From contig NC_134769.1 in assembly GCF_050436995.1 (NCBI RefSeq), positions 620,001 to 684,000 on the forward strand: a DNA stretch of 64,000 nucleotides, given 5' to 3'. The position numbers and the translations under genes are program-made. The notes below the pieces were generated by a model, which made no database searches, was not told the origin of the DNA, and saw only the letters and a list, made by a program, of their open reading frames with translations. Position 1 is the stretch's first letter, and each line of letters opens with the position of its first letter. This stretch comes from Anticarsia gemmatalis. Taxonomy: Eukaryota; Arthropoda; Insecta; Lepidoptera; Erebidae. Positions 47,094 to 58,967 of the stretch are shown here, one piece after another.

Positions 47094-47644
47094 TGGTACT
47101 TACTTTGTGCCTTGACAGCTAAACCGTTAAACTGATTTTAATGAAATTTTGTACGGAGATATTTCAAAACCCAGGATAAATATAGGTAACGTAGGCTATG
47201 TTTTTCAAAGATCTTTGAATCTTTGCTAAACCAAAATTACCGTCTTGCTGGTGGATCAGATAGCTAAAAATATTTTACGGAATTCATTTATTTAAAATTA
47301 AACCAAGAAAACCCTCAAAGATTTATGAGACAAAAACATTTAAGAAAACTTGTCGTCACAAATGCAGTAAGCTATAAATTTTATTTCTTGCAAAAATAAT
47401 GCCGAATTTTCATATTTTAATGACGAACTTTTCTTATGATTTATAACTTCGGAGACCAAAGTTTTCAGTTAAAAAGTATTAAACTGGTTTTATTTTTAAA
47501 TGCAATTTACTGTAGAGATAAGACTAGATTTTCTACTGAATTTTCTTGGAAATAATTGTAATTGTTTTTTTTAATTCTTTCTTTCATTGCATAATGGAAA
47601 ATGTTCTTAAATTTGAAGATAGCACAGTGTTCCCGAAGGCTTAG
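47094..47644. other. Non-coding interval
   Basis: No gene or confident repeat. Confidence 0.4.
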
Positions 47645-47845
47645 AGGACCTTGCTTGCCCACAAGAAATGTGGAAATGTGTCTAACAACTTTTAGGCATG
47701 CAAAGTTTCATCAAAAAGTTTTCCTTCACAGTCTGCAAGTGATAATTATTGCTCATAACTTAAATAAATCATTAGTATATACTCCTACATGTTAGCACCT
47801 CCCACACAAGAGGTCAACGGTTCAAACTTGACACAACACATCAAT
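47645..47845. repeat. Rearranged SINE family A: body minus, head plus
   Basis: The left part (about 47645-47765) is the family body in minus orientation (TATCACTTGCAGACTGTG, GCATGCCTAAAAGTTG in that reading). The right part (about 47788-47842) is the tRNA-like head in plus orientation (TTAGCACCTCCCACACAAG, box B-like GGTTCAAACTT at 47819-47829). The two meet head to head, unlike the copy at 12520. Confidence 0.5.
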
Positions 47846-48354
47846 AACTCTCAAATCTAATTATAAACCCACTTTAAAAATACAAACCGAGCCTTATTTC
47901 CAACAGAAAACGTAAACAAAAGTATCAAACCAAAAAACATTATAAATAAACATAATCCCAACATCAAAAGTAACCAAAAGCTACAATTTCACAAACATAT
48001 ATCAACATTATTTCACAGGAACAAACCGCGAGTGGCTCTAATGAAAGCCTAACGAGTACCAGGCCATCTAAAATTACCGGTAGGGAACCTTATTCTCTAT
48101 CTAATTATCACTAACATATTGCCATTAGAGGCGCGTATATTTTACAAAATCCACCCCCAAACACCCCCTAAAGGTGAACATACATTAGTTTTTTAGTTTA
48201 CGGTTCTTTAAAATATATTGTCACATTCTGGCAAAATTTTATCTAAATAATTAAGGCCGTGTCCAGACGTGTGTATTGTGTTACGTGTAGTGTAATGTAA
48301 CGCGAAAATCATTATTTTGTAATGTAACGTGCATACTTTGTGTGAAGAACTCTA
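47846..48354. other. Non-coding interval
   Basis: No gene is recognised. The 167-codon frame starting at 48342 runs across the SINE and the Helitron and is not a gene. Confidence 0.4.
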
Positions 48355-48395
48355 CGAGCTTGTATACAGTACTGCCTGTTACAAGTACTATGCGT
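48355..48395 (-). mobile_element. Sliver of the RTE-like LINE
   Basis: CTTGTATACAGTACTGCCTG and ACAAGTACTATGCG closely match CTTGTTATACAGGACTGTCG and ACGAGTACTACGC inside the LINE fragment at 49450-49678. Only about 40 bases are alike. Confidence 0.4.
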
Positions 48396-48459
48396 AACTA
48401 CAATCATGATGCCTACATCATGCATAATTTAAAATCTGTTACAGTTGCACTCGGAGGTA

Positions 48460-48694
48460 CAGGCAGGAAAAGGCGTATGATATACACCCACACATTACCA
48501 TTAACAATGTTAGTTCCTCGTAATTGGGGGCGAGCCTCTTACCACTTACCAAGCACATTACCGAACTCCGGGCTTCTATTGAGAAATATACATACAAATT
48601 TGAAAAGACCAATAGTATTATGCCCGACCCGGGAATTGCACTCTAAATGTCATGATCAGCAGTCGAACACACCACCGACACTAGCAGTCAGTGA
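48460..48694 (-). repeat. tRNA-derived SINE, minus strand
   Basis: The plus strand shows GGGGGCGAGCCTCTTACCAC, AACTCCGGGCTTCTATTGAG and GCCCGACCCGGGAATTGCAC. On the minus strand the last is a box B-like GCAATTCCCGGGTCGGGC. This is the inverse of a very common lepidopteran SINE (body also at 45700). The 3' limit on the left is approximate. The head abuts the Helitron at 48695. Confidence 0.6.
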
Positions 48695-49025
48695 TCTTTA
48701 TATATATAATTCTTCTGTAAATGTGTATGTCACTGAACTTCTCTTAAACGACTGGACCGATTTAGATATTTTTTTTTGTGTGTGTTCAAGGGGATCTGAG
48801 AATGGTTTAGATTCACCAAAAAAAAAGAATAAAAAAAATATATAAAATTCTCGCGTCACAGTTTTCATTGCCATACTCCTCCGCAACGGCTTGACCGATT
48901 CTCATGAAATTTTGTGAGCATATTGAGTAGGTGTGAGAATCGGCCAACATCTATTTTTCATACCCCTAAGTACAATATATTTTTTTGAATTTACATGGCA
49001 AAACAACGTTTGCCGGGTCAGCTAG
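48695..49025 (+). mobile_element. Short Helitron, family 2, long form
   Basis: It runs from TCTTTATATATATAATTCTT to TTTGCCGGGTCAGCTAG, between A and T. The 3' hairpin pairs GGCAAA (48997-49002) with TTTGCC (49009-49014), 7 bases from CTAG. Its first 110 bases match the copy at 63700 (GTATGTCACTGAACTTCTC, TTCAAGGGGATCTG). The second half (CGGCTTGACCGATTCTCATG) is not in that copy, so the two differ by an internal block. Confidence 0.78.
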
Positions 49026-49449
49026 TAATAATATAAAATCAGCAATCATATCATGTGATTCTCGTCAAAAATAAAAAGCTTATTGCCTTAAGAAATTGTT
49101 TATCAAACGAATACAATGTATACACCCCTTTCAACGCCAGCTGTATAATAAGAGTGGTCGGTTCGTTACGTCACAAATTGGCTTGCCTCCAGTATCCCCG
49201 GTTTGTCTGTATTTTCTGCTGAAATAACAATGTCTTCGTCAGATTGTAATATATCAGATGGCTTATTATTGTTCAAATTAGGTTTGGAAAGCATTGAATG
49301 CTGTTACGTGAATCGCTGAGGAAACCATGCATGACTATTTTTGTATTTATACTGGTTTATTTTATACATTAAATTAGGCATGTTTTCCCGTAGGTGTAGG
49401 CTAAATTAAAATCAAATCATTTATATATATTATAGGTCAAATATTGACA
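49026..49449. other. Non-coding interval
   Basis: No gene or confident repeat. Confidence 0.4.
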
Positions 49450-49678
49450 CTAATGATAGTCGTTACAGTTACTGAATCTATCTTCAGAGACCAGAGAACG
49501 CCACTTGGTACGATCCTTACGAACTTCCCTTGCCTCATTCACATACATACATCTTGTTATACAGGACTGTCGGTTACGAGTACTACGCACCTGATCTTTT
49601 TGCAAGACATCACCGATATGATCTGTGTATGTCTTTCTAGAACGTCCCCTTCTGGCGTTTCTATTTACTTTCACACTA
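49450..49678 (-). pseudogene. RTE-like LINE fragment, C-terminal coding end
   Basis: The minus strand encodes RGRSRKTYTDHIGDVLQK, then DQVRSTRNRQSCITRCM, then NEAREVRKDRTKWRSLVS. The pattern GRPRKT...DRTKWRS is the C-terminal end of lepidopteran LINE ORFs of RTE type. The frame is open but lacks all catalytic domains. It abuts the Helitron at 49679 and is inverted relative to 50222-50478. Confidence 0.6.
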
Positions 49679-49929
49679 TCTATACTAATATTATAAAGCT
49701 GAAGAGTTTGTTTGTTTGTTTGTTTGAACGCGCTAATCTCAGGAACTACTAGTCCGATTTGTGTTATTTTAGTGTTAGATAGTCCATTTATCGAGGAAGG
49801 TTATAGGCTATATATCATCACGCTACTACCAATAGGAGCAGTGTACCAGTGAAAAATCTTTCAAAAACGGGGAAATTTTTGACCCGTTCTCTCTTTTGTG
49901 ACGCAAGCGAAGTTGCGCGGGTCAGCTAG
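49679..49929 (+). mobile_element. Short Helitron, family 1
   Basis: It runs from TCTATACTAATATTATAAAG to GCGCGGGTCAGCTAG between A and T. It carries four GTTT units. It stands exactly at the edge of the minus-strand LINE fragment, so it either inserted into or next to it. Confidence 0.82.
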
Positions 49930-50221
49930 TTATTAAATATTCTTCATTCATAAATTCTCTTTATATATGACCTTCAATTATAACATTAGTATATAACTGT
50001 AGACTTATCGTTTGCACACCGCGACGCCGCGGGCTATACCTAGTTTCATTATAATTATATTTTTTCCGGATATGTACATTAATTATAAAAATATTTGTAC
50101 AATGTTCTCAAATTTAATGTAACCATAATATTTGTTTTCCTTTAGGATTTTCCGACTAAAAATACATAAGAGTATGTTTCGTATTAAAACATATTTCGTT
50201 AGGCTCACCATATTGTTGTAT
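49930..50221. other. Non-coding spacer
   Basis: Nothing recognised. The LINE fragment on the left does not resume here. Confidence 0.4.
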
Positions 50222-50478
50222 TTTGTAGGACAATCCTGGAATTGGCAGGAAACGCCGGGAGAGGGCGCCCTAGAAAGACATTCACGGATCACATTGACGA
50301 TGTCTTGAAAAATGGTGAGGTGCGTAGTACTCGTTACCGACGGCTCTGTATAACAAGATGTATGGAAGTCAATGAGGCAAGAAAGTTTGTAAATATCGTA
50401 CCAAGTGGCGTTCTTTGGTCTCTGCCTACCCCTATGGGGAAAAGACGTAAGTAATATTCTGTATGTATGTATGTATGT
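50222..50478 (+). pseudogene. RTE-like LINE fragment with ATGT tail
   Basis: The frame starts AGRGRPRKTFTDHIDDVLKN, passes VRSTRYRRLCITRCMEVNEA and then shifts. In the next frame the expected end, YRTKWRSLVSAYPYGEKT, is intact and closes with a stop near 50450. It is followed by an ATGT repeat to 50478. One frameshift near 50390 therefore separates two good halves. The tetranucleotide tail and 5' truncation fit RTE-type retrotransposition. Copies are at 49450 and, as a tail only, 12838. Confidence 0.65.
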
Positions 50479-51396
50479 CCTGGAATTTTATGAATTTCTT
50501 CCACGTTACCTTCTAAGCAAGTAAATAGTTTGTCTAGGACATAAAGTTAGGCATGTCTGAAACTGTTCCTAGTTTATTAGACTGTAACATCTTGTTTGAA
50601 GGATAAACAAACTGTAAAGGACGTTTTATGTTATCTTATTAACTAGTTTTATGCTTGGAACAGACAAAAATTTCCTCTTATTATGTCAAAAAAGATATAT
50701 GGAGTTGATGTAAGTTTAAAATACGTCTCTTAAAATATGACTTACATAATAATGTGGTAGCATTGCTCTAATTTGATCTAATTTGATTAGCTTTGATAAC
50801 TATGATTTACTTATGTTATACTTAACTCATTACTGACTTATTAGACTCGCAAACAGACGCAGTCTTGTTATGACAGAGAAGCTAAGTCTTAAAAACTCTT
50901 GTATAAGTAGGTCATATTTCATTTCTTCAATAACAATTTTAAACCACTTCAAGCACGGATATTTGTCTCCATGCTAAATTTTATCGCAATCGAATAAGTG
51001 CAATAAACTGACGCATTTATAATCATCATCATTGATCTGTATTCATCGACTGCAAATGATTATAGCTAATTAATGTATATGTATATTAGTATGCATAGAT
51101 CAAATTTTAATATGGTCTTTTTGTATAAGGTTTTGATGGTCTCCCTACAGAGCACAGAGCATAATTACGGGCAGCTTCATTACGATACGAACAAACTCAT
51201 ATTAAATGATTCAGAGTTTATTTACACAAATAATTGCGAATCTAATTTGTATATTCTCGTGTTTCCACAATTTGCAGCTTTGCTTTTTCCTTCTTTTGTT
51301 TGTTTTTGTGTTTATTGTTGTTGTGAACAGATTTAGATTATGTTATATTAATAAGTTTTGCAAACAAAATCCGTTCTATCTATTTTAATTATATGT
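50479..51396. other. Non-coding interval
   Basis: No gene or confident repeat. Short frames at 51073 and 51206 are phenylalanine-rich and accidental. Confidence 0.4.
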
Positions 51397-51450
51397 ACTG
51401 CCTCTGTGACGCATTAGGCAGCCGCGCAGTGGTTTCGGGTTCCAAAGCTT
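51397..51450 (+). repeat. Decayed tRNA-type SINE head
   Basis: ACTGCCTCTGTGACGCATTA and GCGCAGTGGTTTCGGGTTCC recall the heads at 2705 and 62732. No body follows that I can place. Confidence 0.4.
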
Positions 51451-54400
51451 GGTCGTTTCAAATAGTTATGTCTCGCATGACAAGATGCTTAGCAAATTGG
51501 AAGATTATATGATCGTACTGACTGACATTGTTTGGTCTTCACTCATAAGAATAAGACGTGATTTCAATATTTTTAGGTGTGTCAACAAAGATAAGTATTT
51601 CTTAAATTAACTAGAACGTCAAAGTTTTAGCTTTAGAAAGTACGCAACGCCATCAGTCCTGCTCATAATTTCATCCAGTTTGCATCGTAACACCACCCCA
51701 TGAGGTTATTAACCTTGTGTGCATCACACAAATATTTGTTTTGAGGAGGAATCACTTACTACCGGCGTCTGAGGTTCAATAGCGTTTAAATTCACATAAA
51801 AAACCCTATTGAATAGATAAACTACCGCTAAATGTACTTCAGAAACCGGGGGTTAAACCGTTTCACAGGCATTGACATCCAACTCAAACAACAGCTAAAC
51901 TTTCACTAAAGAAATAGGTTTAACAAACATACAAAGAGGTCAATCAACACAAACGTTTGTTTAATCGGACATCAAAGCGGTGAATTCTAAAATTCACGAA
52001 ATACCCAAATTAATTATCCACTTTTTACTTATTGTTTCTGCCTATAAATGGATGGGGTTTTACCATTGGAATGTCGGATCTGTTTCATTAACTTCTGCAC
52101 GACCGATTCACCCCGCTTCACCCCACTTCACCCCATTTACATTTACCCCAGTTTGACCCCTAAGACCCCAAAATTTGTTAACAATAAGGAAAATAGAATA
52201 TTGGAATTCGTGAAACTTCCTACTACGATATTGCGATTCCATGGAATATTTTACGAATCCAACTTGATTTAGTTGGTATTTTTATTGGAAGACAGTAACA
52301 GGAACTGCTTGAGAAAGATGCTTGATTTGGCTTGATCTTGGAATCTTTCTAATTCTATGTGAAGTAAGTGAACGTGTCCTGATGCTAAGAAATAGGCGGA
52401 ACGTTTTTGTGGTTTATTTGTTTGAAGTAAAAAATCGCGCCCCACCAAAGCAAAGGTTCAAACCCAAGGCCACAAACTAATTTGTTTTTCAAAGTTATGT
52501 GTATATTTAAAATAATCACCTGTTCTAACGATGAAGGAAAATTTGTGATGAAGCTATCTAGATATATCTAAGCTATAGCATGACTAAGAAGAGATCTTTC
52601 GAAAATAGTTTGAGTTTAGATAAAATTATGTATTCGTAAATGGTGCAAGTTGTTTTTTTTTTCACTTTAATTGAAAACGATTTTTTTATCAACCACACCT
52701 AAATCCTGTTACTGTTACGTAGTAAAAACTTGAACTGAAAATCCGAAAAAGCAAACCGAAGTTTTTGGAAGTCGCTCAATAAAATCCAATATTTGTGATA
52801 CGATAAAAACTCGAAGAAAAAATACAAAAATTGTAAACCAGATGGTTCCCATAGTACTGAAAAAAATGGAAATTCAATATTCACGGAACACTCCAGTTTT
52901 TTCCGTTTAGGAAAAAAGACTTTGGATGAGGACAATGTTTTGGAAATACAATTTTTTAAATCCAACTATTCTCCTTGTAGACTGTTATTTTAATTCTAGA
53001 AAAAACATTTTTTTGATCTAACAATGTATACTTGGTACAAATGCTCTTAAAGCTTTAAGTTTGGGTCAGTCCGCCTCAACTTTTCCAATGCTTTGTATTC
53101 AAGTCATCTAGTGGAATAAACAGAACCACTCCAACAATAATTATTACACGAAACTTGAATCCAATACATAACGAAAATTCGAAATTTTCTCCCGAAACCA
53201 AACCTAGTAATTCCCGGAATTTTATTAAACCACAATCAATGAAACACGGCCGAATCGGGCTTTTTTATTAAAAACTTTGAATGCAATAAATTACAGGGCT
53301 TGGTGGAACGACTTCAAAACCGAGTTTTGTTTGAACCGAATCCGAGTTGAGCCGTTAAAGGCATCACTGAAAGAATCAAGTCGGTAAACTTTTTGATTTA
53401 GTCCGACTCGTGTTTGAATTGAAAGGTCTTTTGTAGTTAGGACCTTTTGATTGCGCAGCTGTTATAAATCAACCCCAAAAATGTGTTGGAAACAGATTCG
53501 GTTTAAAAAAGACTTAAGTAACTATAAACATGGTATCGTTGGATTTGTTTACCGCACTCCTTATCTACTTCTCTTGTACCTATTTATATTTTGTCTTCCT
53601 GTTGCTATCATACACACATAGTTAAACTCCGTGTTCTCTACTACAGAGCTTTGCCTACACAAAGGTAGTACGCGAAATCTCGAGTTTTTATGCAGCTGCA
53701 TTTTTTCACGAAATACACCCTCATCCTACCTGACCGACGTGATTCTACTCATATCTAAAGTTTCATCCATTATTTCGAGAATTGATTCTTGAAAATAAAT
53801 TCATAATTTACTTCTGTATGTTCAATTATCTTGTGGCTTTGCCTTGAAGCATAACTGACAGACAGACGATTACAAGTGTAATATGGATAAAAAGCATTTC
53901 ATATATCATCACATAACACACAATAAAAAATATATTAGTGGCGCACAAAAAAAGCGTTTTATATTGAAGCATAGCAACACCCTCTATAGAAAAGGCTTCA
54001 ATCCCATACCCCATTTGTCAATTACGTCATAAAGATCCCCTGCGATAGGGGTGAGTCTATTGCTATTTATTGGAGATGGCCAAGCGTGATCATTGCATTT
54101 CCCCCAGGGAGGGGACGAATAAAACCGGTTAATATAATATAATAAAAGTGTACAAAGTTAATTATAGCTTGAGATTATGATAAAGAAAATATAGAAATAC
54201 TAGCTGAAGTTCGGCATAGCTAACTTGTACGCTTTCATCCCCTATTTTATCTTTTTAATCAAATTCAAAATTCAAATTAATCGGTTCAGAAGTTTAGTTT
54301 TGAAAAATGTAAGATATATGACGATGATGTAACGAGTACCATTCGCGTTTGAAAATTTTAGGTAACGATAGCTTTTTTATTTTTATGTGTTTAAGGTATC

Positions 54401-54494
54401 TTTAGTCTTAATTTTCAACCGCGTTTAAAATTCGTTGCACTATAATATCCTGAACACAGGTCGTGAGAGTTAAAATCGTTAAATCGTTTATTTA
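51451..54494. other. Non-coding interval
   Basis: It includes a piece of SINE family A at about 52512-52558 (+, CTGTTCTAACGATGAAGGAA). A short tandem of TTCACCCC units (three in a row) lies around 52100-52132. A decayed minus-strand Helitron end (CTAGCTGAAGTTCGGCATAG) is at 54200. No gene is recognised. Confidence 0.4.
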
Positions 54495-54628
54495 TCTAGA
54501 TAAATAAATATAATTGGACAACTCACACACGGTCATTCGTTTCCAAACTAAGCAGAGCTTGTACTATGGTAACCAAATAAATGATAAACATACTTATATA
54601 CTTCTAAATACATACTTATTTAGATAAG
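54495..54628 (-). repeat. SINE family B, body only
   Basis: ATATAATTGGACAACTCACA, then AAGCAGAGCTTGTACTATGG, then ATGATAAACATACTTATATA repeat the 3' half of the SINE at 3505-3771 in the same orientation. The tRNA head is absent. Confidence 0.65.
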
Positions 54629-57187
54629 CTGACAACCAGGCCAAAATAACTACGTTTTGAACCAAACAAAAAATAGTAAAAGTTTCAACTTTTAACTACT
54701 GAAAGTCTCTGTTAGTTGAACCGGATTAGTGACGTCATCGGTCCTAATAAGTCGTTATTAGCGTTGTAATCCTGACAAACACAAACTGTCCGGATATCCT
54801 CCGGGTGTTCGGAAACCCGGATAAGATTTGTTTTTTATCTGCTGGTCTAGTTTATTGGGCAGTAAACTAACAACGTATTTTAGGAGTTTTGCATTCAGGC
54901 TAGAATAAAATAAAATAATACATTTACCCGTTTTGTTTCACTACAGGCTGCGCAAGTCTTCTGCAATGAGCTAGGGATGAGACCTTAAATCCATCCACTG
55001 GCTAGTTTTTGACTGTCTATAAATATGTATGTATTTTGAAATTATGACAAGTTTGGGTCGATAAAGTGGCCAGGCCGATGACAGTGAGTTCCATCACACA
55101 TTGCAGATTTAATTCCCGTGTAATAATATCCTACAATAAGGCCAATCTTTCGAATTTTAATAGTATTTTGTGTATTTTTTTTGTCTCTACGAAAAATATT
55201 ACCATCCGAGGGATACAAAAAAAAAATAATTTGGAAATTCTTTTTGAAACAAAGACGCAGCCATTTGATACTTCTGCACGTTTTTGCAGTATATCTCAGT
55301 TAATAGACAGGCTCGGAATTAGACGGGCGTAATTATATAGATGCTCCTCGAACCGATACGATGTGGGAGCGAACACTAATTTGTTTCGATGGAACACGAT
55401 TTTTGCAAGAATCTTTTTCTTTTTATTTTTAAGGTTTTGTATTTACACCGTGTGAAATTAAGAGTAACACTAACATTACTTCGGGTTTGATTCATAGTAT
55501 ATAGAACCAAAAAATGTTTCTAAAGTTATTAAGATCAAACTTACAACCCCAATTAAACCACCTAAGGGTTAAATTAAAAAGGTCAACTTTTTTAATTCAA
55601 CACCGAATCTTAAACTATTTTCAAAGTTAAGTTCATCAACATCGATTGAGCTGTGACAGACACGTCTATACATAAAAAGCTCACAAAAACAAATAATTAA
55701 AGCACCTAACGAAAAGGTCCAACTACTCAACAATTTTAAATGGCCTTATTTATTTTTGTTCTGTGTCAAGTGGCTTCAAAAGTTTCGTAACGACGCAATG
55801 AATATTTCATAGAACCTACATCTCTGCTACCCCTCGAGTTACAAAACTCCCTCTTTATTACACCAAGAACCCTTGACTTGGGGAAGTTTTTCAGATTTTT
55901 TTAGGAATTTCGTTGAATTATTCATAAGCGTATACTAAGTACTCGATATAAGTATTCTTCGGTGTTTGCTAAATCTTGTGTGTTTTGACGTGTTATTTCA
56001 TATTTTTTGGTTTATTATTGCTTCTTGGTAACGAGAAATATTCATTATATACACCGCACTGATATATTTTTAAAAAGAGCTAGAATATACTTTGTAAGAT
56101 CGATACGGTGTTGAAGCAAAGTCTGTTCGTGTAACACATGTGCTCGGCTAGACTCATCAACCGATAGTAATGAAAAATGTTATGTAAATAGTTTATTACC
56201 TGTTATCAAACGAAGCCTTTTTTTTAATTCCACCCCTAAGAATAGGGGATGAAATTTGTAGTTTGTTTTTGTTAATATCCTGTTTTATGAAACTCATACA
56301 CAAAGTATTGAGTCTATACCTCAAAGCCGCACTATGTACGAGTTGATCGTTAACGTTAAAATCAGGCAGCAGACGCCTCGACTACAAGAGTACACATCTT
56401 GAGCAAATAGAGTTAAGGAGCTTCGTGTAATGCCGACAGATACAACCGAATATAGCATAAGAGCTAGCGATTTTTAAATTGTAATTTCTTGCTTATCAAT
56501 TTCTAATTTTAAGAAATTATTTTTTTAAGTAATTTCATATATGTAAGTAATTAAATACTGAGAATAGAAAACCGCCTGTGGCTTGTTTGTATATTAATAA
56601 AAATACCCGTATTAGTACAGTTACTCAATTAAGCAGCTTTTTGGTGCCTTTAGTATCTTAGTAACTTTGTCATTTTGATGTTTATTTTACCGGCAAAAAT
56701 GTTTTTGGACATCGCTTATCTTAGTTATGTTTTTGTATTAGGCCGAGATATGTTGTAATTTTTTATAAGAATGAGATTTAATGATAATTATTGTTTCTTT
56801 ATCATCTTGCTTTTTGCTTATTTAAATCGCTATCTTTTATAACTTGCACCAAGCGCCACAAACCTTGCACTGTCGGAAATAATAACGTACACCTTTTCAA
56901 TGCTAAGTTCTGAGTTTCGAGCAAATTAAGATGTCGCCGTGTTCGGATCTTAACGTTTTACTTTACAATTATACATCAAAATAATATGTTGTACAAACAT
57001 ACATACATACAGGACATCACACCTGTTATATCTGAAAGATCAGAGAGAGAGAGGAGAGAAAGAGAGAGGTGTTTTTAAACAATCATCGCCTCTTACAATA
57101 TTATTCTTTTTACATTTTACAATGTGAAAACATTGCCATATATCAAACACGTTGACTGTTTCTGTTTTTATCCCGCTACTGTAAATA
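54629..57187. other. Non-coding interval
   Basis: No gene is recognised. GA-rich repeats lie at 57041-57070. Decayed CCACCCCTAAG-type Helitron interior motifs lie near 56233. Confidence 0.4.
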
Positions 57188-57364
57188 TTCTAAAATAAAT
57201 AAAAAAAACATCAATACCGTTTTGTCCGACTTGGGAATTAAACCCGGGATCCGGGATTAGCAGTCGTATGCTCTACCACCAAGGCTGAACGAAAACGTAT
57301 AAACTGTGTCATATATTTTCGTTCAGCCTATATGTAACTCTTAGTAACTTTGGGTTAAAGTGGG
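57188..57364. repeat. Perfect 177-bp direct repeat, left copy
   Basis: It is identical base for base to 58968-59144. It contains a 14-bp perfect inverted repeat (AGGCTGAACGAAAA 57282-57295 with TTTTCGTTCAGCCT 57316-57329, 20-base loop). On the minus strand it also has a tRNA-like segment, with GGTGGTAGAGCA as box A, GACTGCTAATC as anticodon-arm region and GGTTTAATTCCC as box B. Downstream in that direction is an eight-T run that could end Pol III transcription. It is best read as a SINE head of the same broad group as 45239 and 62732. Confidence 0.9.
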
Positions 57365-57530
57365 GTAAAAGGGGTAACTTGAAATTCATGAAAATGTTCG
57401 GAAGCCTGTCATTGTTGAGAAGTAAGCAACTATGACGTAATTATGTAACAACTATGTTTCAAGCGTTAAGTTCGCTGGCGTGTACTGAATGAGGCTTTAT
57501 TTGACATTCATTTAAGTTATTATTTAAAAA
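57365..57530. other. Short non-coding spacer
   Basis: Nothing recognised. Confidence 0.4.
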
Positions 57531-58693
57531 CTAGCTGACCCGTGCGGCTCCGCTCGCGTGAATTTCGTACTGTTGCTTATTTGTTTGACCACGCGAATTG
57601 CGAAGCACTCAATACACCTACACATAAAAATGCTAACAACTATTTTGTCATCTAATGGTTATTTACGAAAGGGACCCGAAGGGCACACAATGTGACACAG
57701 GCTCAGGCAGGCCTGATTTCCTGTGGTTACCTTCTTTCCCGCTCTCGTCTGTATCCGTACCAGTTTACACTGTAAAATATAATAGGTAGGTACCTTATTA
57801 TAGACTGACCATTGCTTACCCGTCTGGATTCAGAATATTATTATTGGTACAGACAGACCTATCTGCGCCGGAGCTCTTCACACGCGTAATAATGTATACT
57901 TGCGATGATACGTCCGAAACCCGTTATTATTTTTTATATATCATCCGTTGTTTATTTTTATCTATCCAATTTATTTCCTTAATGCAACCAATTAATTTGG
58001 TTATGTGTTACGAACTACAACGCCATCTGTTAGTTGCGGCGAACGACGACAACAAACGAAATTACTCGGTTTGCCATCTAGGATATCCCGAGCGCACCGG
58101 ACCCACGTAAACCAACATTTTTGTGTAATATATCATACAAAATTTATGTTTGAAAATCTTATCAATGTATAGCCTGTTTCAAAGGGTTTTTTTTTGCAAT
58201 AAAGCAATCAAAATAAATTAATTAGGAAAAACATGCTGTGTTGCAGACTATAACGCCATCTATTGGTTGGTGAGAACAACAGGTATCGATACGGACGGCA
58301 CCGCGTTAACAATATATTATATGCGAATGCTGTGAGATGGATTGCACGCCATCTATGGTCTCTTTAGGGAAACGCAGGTTCAAAGGATTTCTACGTATTT
58401 TTTTTCAATTTTCTAAAAATCTATGAAATTTTATGCGATAAAAAGTATCCTAGAAACTGCTCCACTACTTATTCTATGCATATACCAAATTTCAGTGCAT
58501 TCTATCCGGTAGTTTTTACGTGATAGTGACACATACAGACGGAGGACAGACAGACAGACAGACAGACAGAAAAGAAAATTATAAATTGCAGATTCGGTAT
58601 CAGTATCCGTTACTAAACATCCCCCATTGGTTTTTTTTTAAATATATTCAATGTACAGAATTGACCTCTCTACAGATTTATTATAAGTATAGA
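57531..58693 (-). mobile_element. Long non-autonomous Helitron
   Basis: On the minus strand it starts TCTATACTTATAATAAATCT (58693 downward) and ends GGGTCAGCTAG (57531), between A and T. Its interior holds three CGCCATCT motifs (about 58021, 58251, 58350), a GACA repeat (58547-58569) and the CCGGTAGTTTTTACGTGATA segment known from lepidopteran copies. An 88-codon plus frame (57844-58110) has no motif. No Rep/helicase is encoded, so movement would need a partner element. Confidence 0.75.
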
Positions 58694-58814
58694 TAAATTA
58701 TTTGCACACAGTAAATTACGTCATGAAATTGAAGAATAAAGAAATTATTTTAATACATTAAAGTTCATATGTGAGTTCATGTATGGAAAGTAAAGGAAAT
58801 GAGAAAGGATCCTG
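58694..58814. other. Short non-coding spacer
   Basis: Nothing recognised. Confidence 0.4.
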
Positions 58815-58960
58815 TTTGAGTCCACTAAGCTCGCAAAGTTCAGGTTTTCATTCACCGTTGGAACTAGTGATAATTATTCGTTTAATACACGCGTAACTTC
58901 AAAAAGCCATTGGTTTATTGCCTCGGATTAAACCATCAACTGCTACTCGGCTTTCACTGA
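58815..58960 (-). repeat. SINE family A, head and part of body
   Basis: On the minus strand a decayed head (GCCGAGTAGCAG) is followed by TTTGAAGTTACGCGTGTAT and TATCACTAGTTCCAACGGTG. The 3' part after this is scrambled (GAACTTTGCGAGCTTAG, TGGACTCAAACAGG). It lies just left of the second 177-bp repeat. Confidence 0.5.
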
Positions 58961-58967
58961 TTTACTT

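Noticed and set aside
48342..48845. 167-codon open frame on the plus strand
   Set aside because: It crosses a minus-strand SINE and the first half of a Helitron; the frame is accidental.
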